Below, one piece after another: positions 59,605 through 64,000 of a stretch of DNA of 64,000 nucleotides. Source of the stretch: Acholeplasmataceae bacterium UBA5769 (GTDB lineage: Bacteria > Bacillota_I > Bacilli_A > Acholeplasmatales > Acholeplasmataceae); the NCBI GenBank assembly GCA_002418725.1, contig DIER01000011.1, positions 1 through 64,000 on the forward strand. Direction: 5' to 3'. Made by a program: the position numbers and the translations under genes. How positions within the stretch are numbered: position 1 is the stretch's first letter; every line of letters begins with the position of its first letter. The notes below the pieces were generated by a model. That model had not been told where the DNA came from and ran no database searches. It saw only the letters and a program-made list of their open reading frames with translations.

Positions 59605-60504
59605 ATGAAACATATCACAGTTTTAAAACAAGAAGCGATTGACTATTTAAATATTAAACCTGATGGTATCTATGTCGATGGTACTTTGGGTGGGGCCGGT
59701 CACAGCAAATGTATTTTAGAAAAGCTTGATCAAGGCTTTCTTTACGCATTTGATCAAGATCAATTTGCCATTGATTATGCCAAAAATGTGTTAAAGGATT
59801 TCAAGCGCTATGAAATCATCAAATCGAATTTTCGCTATTTAAAACAAGAATTAGAAAAAAGAGATGTGCACGCCATTGATGGCTTGCTTTTAGATTTGGG
59901 TTTATCCTCCTTTCAAATCGATGATGAATCCAGAGGGTTTACCTATCTCAAAGAGACATCCTTGGATATGCGGATGGATCAAAGCCAAACACTCACTGCA
60001 GCGGTTATCTTGAACACGTTTAGTTTGGATGAGCTTGCTAAAATATTTTATGTGTATGGTGAAGAAAAAAACAGTTATAAGATTGCCCGCAAAGTGATCG
60101 ATCATCGACCGCTCAACACCACGATGGATTTGGTTAAGATTTGTGATCAGGTGAATTATAAAGAAAAAGGACACAGTTCAAAGCGTGTCTTTCAAGCTTT
60201 AAGAATCGCGGTTAACGATGAACTTCGTGTCCTTGAAGATGTTTTAAAAGATGCAGTTCAGATGTTAAAGCCAGATGGGCGTTTGGTTGTTATCACCTTT
60301 CATTCGCTTGAAGATCGTATCGTGAAACATTTCTTCCGTGACGAATCAGATGTTGATCCTGTTTTGAAAAAACTGCCTATGGTTATGGATCAAGAAGGTA
60401 AAACAGAAGTATTAACGCGTAAACCGGTTTATCCCAGTGAAACAGAAATGAGTGAAAATTCTAGAAGTAAATCTGCGAAACTGAGAGCACTTCGTAAAAG
60501 ATAA
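59605..60504 (+). CDS. rsmH: 16S rRNA (cytosine1402-N4)-methyltransferase RsmH
   Basis: The 299-aa SAM-dependent methyltransferase has YVDGTLGGAGHS, LLLDLGLSSFQID, SLDMRMDQSQ and FHSLEDRIVKHFF, all RsmH (MraW) marks. It methylates C1402 in the decoding centre. In walled bacteria it sits in the dcw cluster beside mraZ and ftsL; here it stands alone, as expected where the wall genes are lost. The start is ATG 59605 (GAGGTG ahead); an upstream Met at 59584 lacks a site. Confidence 0.93.
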   Translation: MKHITVLKQEAIDYLNIKPDGIYVDGTLGGAGHSKCILEKLDQGFLYAFDQDQFAIDYAKNVLKDFKRYEIIKSNFRYLKQELEKRDVHAIDGLLLDLGLSSFQIDDESRGFTYLKETSLDMRMDQSQTLTAAVILNTFSLDELAKIFYVYGEEKNSYKIARKVIDHRPLNTTMDLVKICDQVNYKEKGHSSKRVFQALRIAVNDELRVLEDVLKDAVQMLKPDGRLVVITFHSLEDRIVKHFFRDESDVDPVLKKLPMVMDQEGKTEVLTRKPVYPSETEMSENSRSKSAKLRALRKR

Positions 60505-60510
60505 AAAAAG

Positions 60511-60531
60511 AAGTCACGCGAGTGACTTTTT
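60511..60531 (+). terminator. Terminator after rsmH
   Basis: AAGTCAC/GTGACTT with loop GCGA and TTTT. Confidence 0.85.
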
Positions 60532-60634
60532 GTTTAGTGGTGTGATCATCAAACGGATAAGCCTTGAACAAATCTTTTCTGAGAAAAAAGCCATATGAAA
60601 AAACGAACACATGATCACTTTTTCATGTAAATAC

Positions 60635-61057
60635 TTATTTTTTCTTATTTGAAGCCGAGATAATGATACGGATGTAATCTAGATCAAGATGTTTAAATGC
60701 AGGATGTTTACTGACAAATTCAAAGATATCCGGGCTGTTAACTTCCGTGATTTCATTAGTATCTCTATTCATAATATGGATATGACTATCAGCATTGTGC
60801 ATCGGATTACCAAGTGATAGATCATAATATTTAACGTTGTTAATGTAAATTTCAACAACAATTTTTTGTTCCATCAGGAACTCTAGGTTGTTATAAATGG
60901 TTGACACATTATAAAAACCTCTTGCTGCCAATGCTTTTTGAATTTCTTTGAATGTTAAATGTTGATTTTCCAAGATTTCAATCATGGCTTTTCTACTCTT
61001 GGTTAATCTCATTTTATCATCACGAATTTTTTGAAAATAACGATCTTTAAGTTCCAT
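60635..61057 (-). CDS. Fur-family regulator without zinc cysteines
   Basis: The 140-aa protein has the Fur winged helix (MRLTKSRKAMIEILENQHLT, FYNVSTIYNNLEFLMEQKIV) and dimer domain. The usual HHHxxCxxCG segment reads SHIHIMNRDTNEITEV, and no cysteine occurs anywhere in the protein, so the structural zinc site is lost. His residues of the regulatory site (AD-SHIHI) partly remain. A Fur/PerR-type role is likely. The perfect palindrome ATACATATGTAT (61097-61108) 40 bp upstream, next to a -10-like TATAGA, may be its own operator. Confidence 0.8.
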   Translation of the reverse strand: MELKDRYFQKIRDDKMRLTKSRKAMIEILENQHLTFKEIQKALAARGFYNVSTIYNNLEFLMEQKIVVEIYINNVKYYDLSLGNPMHNADSHIHIMNRDTNEITEVNSPDIFEFVSKHPAFKHLDLDYIRIIISASNKKK

Positions 61058-61096
61058 CTAATCTCATTCCCTTCGGGATTCTATTAATCTATATTG

Positions 61097-61108
61097 ATAC
61101 ATATGTAT
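61097..61108. promoter_or_regulatory. Palindrome upstream of Fur-like gene
   Basis: ATACATATGTAT is a perfect 12-bp palindrome about 40 bp before the Fur-like start, adjoining a minus-strand TATAGA that could be the -10. Autoregulation by the encoded protein is the simplest reading. Confidence 0.45.
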
Positions 61109-61134
61109 TATATCAGTATTTAGAATTGATTTAA

Positions 61135-61162
61135 AGAAAAATGCTTGCTGAAAATCAAGCAT
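61135..61162 (-). terminator. Minus-strand terminator-like hairpin
   Basis: On the minus strand ATGCTTG pairs with CAAGCAT (8-nt loop), followed by TTTTCTTT. There is no minus-strand gene upstream of it, so it may insulate the Fur-like gene from antisense read-through or act as a leader attenuator. Confidence 0.45.
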
Positions 61163-61198
61163 CTCGCTATCAATCATCCTATTTTATCATGAACATGA

Positions 61199-61204
61199 TA
61201 TAAT
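61199..61204 (+). promoter_or_regulatory. Extended -10 for nadD
   Basis: TGATATAAT with TATAAT at 61199-61204. TATCAT-GAAC-ATGATA (61185-61200) is an inverted repeat overlapping it and may be an operator. The ATG at 61220 is close, so the leader is very short. Confidence 0.5.
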
Positions 61205-61219
61205 AAAAAGGGTGATGTC

Positions 61220-61795
61220 ATGCATATCGTATTTGGGGGTTCATTTAACCCACCAACCAAGGCACATGTTCAAATCATTAAATACTTATGTGCGGTTTTC
61301 CCATCTTCTAAAGTCATTATTGTTCCAGTAGGAGATGATTACCGGAAACCCGAACTTGCTCCATTTCACATGCGTTTTGACATGTTGAAACTTGCAGTAA
61401 ATGATCTTGATCGTGTTATTCTTTCACCAATTGAATCCAATCAAGGTTATCAAGGAACGTTACGCACACTTGATGATTTATCGAAAACATATCAAGACAT
61501 CCATTTTGTCATTGGCTCAGACCATCTTAAAGGTTTAAGGGCTTGGATCAAGTATGAAGAACTTTTGAGAAGATATCCGTTTATCGTAATCAATCGCCGT
61601 GGTTATTTGTCTCAAGAAGAAGCGGAAGCGATGTATAAAGATGTTGAGCATCGGTTTATCTATTTGCCTTTTGATGATATATCTGCCTCTACATTGATCA
61701 GAAAAAATAAACATCAATTTAAAGATATGTTAGATCCTAACGTCTATGAATATATTTTGAAGCATCAACTCTACGAGGTGAACACACATGTATAA
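61220..61795 (+). CDS. nadD: Nicotinate-nucleotide adenylyltransferase
   Basis: The 191-aa enzyme has the nucleotidyltransferase start FGGSFNPPTKAHV (with TKAH in place of the TxGH form), IGSDHLKGLRAWIKYEEL and DISASTLIRK near the end. It makes deamido-NAD from nicotinate mononucleotide and ATP. It overlaps nadE by 8 bp, so the last two steps of NAD synthesis are coupled. Confidence 0.92.
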   Translation: MHIVFGGSFNPPTKAHVQIIKYLCAVFPSSKVIIVPVGDDYRKPELAPFHMRFDMLKLAVNDLDRVILSPIESNQGYQGTLRTLDDLSKTYQDIHFVIGSDHLKGLRAWIKYEELLRRYPFIVINRRGYLSQEEAEAMYKDVEHRFIYLPFDDISASTLIRKNKHQFKDMLDPNVYEYILKHQLYEVNTHV

Positions 61796-63644
61796 ACACG
61801 GTATTTTAAAAGTTGCAGCTGCGACACCTAAAATTGTTGTAGGCGATATTGATCACAACAAAAACGAGATTTTATCTATTTTAAATGCATCAGATGCAGG
61901 CATCATCGTTTTTCCTGAACTAACCATCACAGGTTATACAGCGAGTGATTTGTTTTATCAAGAAGCGTTTATTGATGAAGCGAAACAAGCCATTTTAGCC
62001 ATTATGGAGCATACGACATTTGAAGGCATTTTTATCTTAGGCGCTCCCCTCGATCTTTATGGTATTTTATATAACTGTGCCCTCGTGATCCAAAACAAAC
62101 ACATCTTAGGCGTTGTGCCAAAGCACTATTTGCCTAATTACCATGAATTTTATGAAAAAAGATGGTTTCATACCGGATTTAAAACACAAATGAAATCGAT
62201 CAAGTTATTTGGAAAATCTGTACCCTTTGGTTATTTAATTTTTGAAGATGCTGATGAAAACATCCGTTTTGGTGTTGAGGTATGTCAAGATTTATGGGCA
62301 GCGTATAGTCCTAGCGATGACATGAGCTTAGCTGGAGCTAATTTGTTTTTCAATTTATCCGCATCACCAGAACGTGTTGGAAAACTCTCTGTTCGAAGAA
62401 ACCTCGTTTTAGATCATTCTAGAAAACAAATGGCTGCCTATGTTTATACATCGACAGGTCATTTTGAGTCTTCCTCCGAAGTGGTTTTCTCTAACCATAA
62501 ATTGATTGCATCACAAGGTACACTGATCGCTGAGGATGTCCAATTTCACATGCAAGGCTCTGTTTTAGCTGCGGATATTGATATTGCAGCCATCAACTAT
62601 CAAAAAAGACAAGATTCAACCTATCGTGATATGCACATGTTGATTCAAAATCAATATCAGTTTATTCCGGTATCATTTAAGGAATCAGAAACATTTAGAT
62701 TTGAGAAAAAACTCTCACAAAAACCATTTATTCCTGAATTTGACCAAGAAGAAGAAATCGAACTGGCAAACCATTTGCAAACCTTTGGTTTAATCAAACG
62801 TATTGAATCACTTCCAGAAAGTGCCTCTAAGATTATATTAGGTATTTCTGGCGGATTGGACTCTGCGCTTGCGCTCCTTGTGAGTCATCAAGCGATGACG
62901 ATCTTAGGAAGAAATCCCCAAGATATTATTGCAGTGACGATGCCAGCACAAGCAACATCGAAACAATCTTTTTCGATTGCTAAAGATCTTATGCAAGCTT
63001 TAGGCGTGACAGCTCTTGAAATTCCGATTGCAGAATCTGTTGATTTACATCTAAAATCTATTGATCACAACACGAAAGATGTCACCTATGAAAATGCACA
63101 GGCGAGAATGAGAACACTCATTTTAATGGATCTGGCGAACAAGCATGGTGGCTTTGTCTTGGGGACAGGTGATTTATCTGAGATTGCACTTGGATGGATG
63201 ACCTATAATGGTGATCAAATGAGTATGTATGCCGTTAATGCGGGTCTACCTAAGACGTGGGTACAACTTTTGATTGGTTACCACGCGAAGCATAAGTATC
63301 AGATGATTGCACCTTTACTAACCGCCATCTTGAATGCACCTATCACCCCTGAACTTTTAGAAAATCAAGATACAGAAAAATCGATTGGACGTTATGATGT
63401 CAATGATTTCATCTTATACCATCATTTAGAGCATGGTGCAGATGAAGAAAAATGCATCTATCTTGTCCAACACGCCTTTGACATGTCGTTAGCAGAAGCT
63501 AAACTTTATGTCGAACGCTTTATGAAACGTTTTTACTCACAACAGTTTAAACGGCAAACTTTACCTGAAGGACCCAAAATTTTAGGCATATCACTCTCCC
63601 CTCGTGGACAGTACCGCATGCCTAGCGATGTTAAAAGAAAGTGA
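61788..63644 (+). CDS. nadE: Glutamine-dependent NAD+ synthetase
   Basis: The 618-aa two-domain enzyme has an N-terminal nitrilase-type glutaminase (VFPELTITGY with Glu, VVPKHYLPN with Lys, GVEVCQDLW with Cys) and a C-terminal synthetase with the ATP loop ISGGLDSALALL. The nitrilase triad is complete, so glutamine can serve as nitrogen source. It converts deamido-NAD to NAD. The start is ATG 61788 inside the nadD end, after GAGGTG. The next gene, mnmA, begins 4 bp behind. Confidence 0.93.
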   Translation: MYKHGILKVAAATPKIVVGDIDHNKNEILSILNASDAGIIVFPELTITGYTASDLFYQEAFIDEAKQAILAIMEHTTFEGIFILGAPLDLYGILYNCALVIQNKHILGVVPKHYLPNYHEFYEKRWFHTGFKTQMKSIKLFGKSVPFGYLIFEDADENIRFGVEVCQDLWAAYSPSDDMSLAGANLFFNLSASPERVGKLSVRRNLVLDHSRKQMAAYVYTSTGHFESSSEVVFSNHKLIASQGTLIAEDVQFHMQGSVLAADIDIAAINYQKRQDSTYRDMHMLIQNQYQFIPVSFKESETFRFEKKLSQKPFIPEFDQEEEIELANHLQTFGLIKRIESLPESASKIILGISGGLDSALALLVSHQAMTILGRNPQDIIAVTMPAQATSKQSFSIAKDLMQALGVTALEIPIAESVDLHLKSIDHNTKDVTYENAQARMRTLILMDLANKHGGFVLGTGDLSEIALGWMTYNGDQMSMYAVNAGLPKTWVQLLIGYHAKHKYQMIAPLLTAILNAPITPELLENQDTEKSIGRYDVNDFILYHHLEHGADEEKCIYLVQHAFDMSLAEAKLYVERFMKRFYSQQFKRQTLPEGPKILGISLSPRGQYRMPSDVKRK

Positions 63645-63648
63645 TGTT

Positions 63649-64000
63649 ATGAAGAAAGAAAAAGTAATTATTGGCTTAAGTGGTGGCGTGGACTCAAGCG
63701 TCGCTGCATATCTCTTAAAAAAAGACGGCTACGATGTAGAAGCCGTTTTTATGCGCAATTGGGATAGTGCAACCAATCGCGATATCAAAGGTAACCCGAC
63801 CGTATTTGATGAGGTTTGTGAACAAGAAAAAGATTATCAAGATGCGAAAGCAGTGGCCGATAAGCTTGGAATTGTACTTCACAAGGTAGACTTCATCGAA
63901 GATTATTGGGATAGAGTATTTTCTTATTTCTTAGATGAATATAAGAAAAATAGAACACCCAATCCTGATGTTTTATGTAACAATGAAATCAAGTTTAAGG
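63649..64000 (+). CDS. mnmA: tRNA 2-thiouridylase MnmA (cut by window end)
   Basis: The frame is open from ATG 63649 to the window end, giving the first 117 residues. IGLSGGVDSSVAAYLLKK is the PP-loop ATPase motif, FMRNWD and NPDVLCNNEIKFK are typical of MnmA. It adds sulfur to U34 of tRNA-Lys, -Glu and -Gln. The gene is probably in one operon with nadD-nadE. The rest lies outside the window. Confidence 0.92.
   Translation, partial: MKKEKVIIGLSGGVDSSVAAYLLKKDGYDVEAVFMRNWDSATNRDIKGNPTVFDEVCEQEKDYQDAKAVADKLGIVLHKVDFIEDYWDRVFSYFLDEYKKNRTPNPDVLCNNEIKFK

Noticed and set aside
178..64000. Mycoplasma genetic code (TGA as Trp)
   Set aside because: TGA ends several genes (for example 711, 11226, 44676), Trp residues in conserved proteins are TGG, and no in-frame TGA interrupts dnaK, nadE or ispG.
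1..64000. CRISPR array, prophage or insertion sequence
   Set aside because: No regularly spaced direct repeats of array type, and no integrase, transposase or phage structural gene was found.

Overview
The window reads as chromosomal DNA of a low-GC, wall-less Firmicute relative, most likely Acholeplasmataceae or a close Mollicutes/Izemoplasma-type lineage. The DNA is AT-rich. Secreted proteins are almost all lipoproteins with the lipobox cysteine at residue 20. The MEP-pathway gene ispG, an rpmF-yceD pair and an hrcA-grpE-dnaK-dnaJ operon are present. TGA is used as a stop and Trp is TGG, so the code is the standard one and not the Mycoplasma code. A GH94 laminaribiose phosphorylase is known from Acholeplasma laidlawii, which fits the main locus here. 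The species cannot be fixed from sequence reading alone.

Layout. (1) 1-3500: an especially AT-rich run of small unknown genes, several with membrane segments plus a PH-like beta-rich tail, one of them frameshifted. (2) 3521-4960: a lipoprotein and an S51-type peptidase. (3) 5048-32809: a roughly 27-kb beta-glucan utilisation locus. A first unit (GH94 phosphorylase, cupin, cytoplasmic GH16, LacI regulator, GH30 lipoprotein) is followed by a roughly 20-kb unit of eleven tightly packed genes. These encode a solute-binding lipoprotein, a giant membrane-anchored solute-binding protein, two permease pairs, an NHL/TPR/Yip1 membrane protein, a DUF5696-like protein, a GH16 lipoprotein, a 1042-aa glucan phosphorylase, a GH3 lipoprotein and a cytoplasmic GH30. 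A second LacI gene closes the locus. (4) 32821-33772: a probable stand-alone small RNA of about 115 nt and an orphan OmpR-type response regulator. (5) 34037-38925 (minus strand): a potassium-uptake operon with an LSm-like small protein, two RCK proteins, TrkH, and a KdpD-like/KdpE-like two-component system. (6) 39004-47143: a mixed region with an EEP phosphatase, tRNA-Lys, MFS, Nudix, metallophosphoesterase, thioesterase and ABC-F genes. (7) 47164-64000: housekeeping genes including ispG, rpmG, the heat-shock operon, a DAK2-DegV fusion, lplA, yceD-rpmF, rsmH, a Fur-like regulator, nadD-nadE and the start of mnmA.

How it works together (inference). Surface lipoproteins GH16 (beta-1,3), GH30 (probably beta-1,6) and GH3 would open a laminarin- or yeast-type beta-1,3/1,6-glucan. 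Two solute-binding proteins and four permease subunits would import the oligosaccharides, with an ATPase supplied from elsewhere because none is encoded here. In the cytoplasm a second GH16, a second GH30 and two phosphorylases would turn them into glucose and glucose 1-phosphate. Both main promoters carry the same pair of LacI-type operators spaced 13 bp apart.

The least explained items are the transport system with its Yip1-type and DUF5696-type partners, the small RNA with a six-C loop, the TTAAG direct-repeat arrays near the response-regulator targets, the split RCK potassium operon, and the inverted repeat interlocked with a degenerate CIRCE at hrcA.
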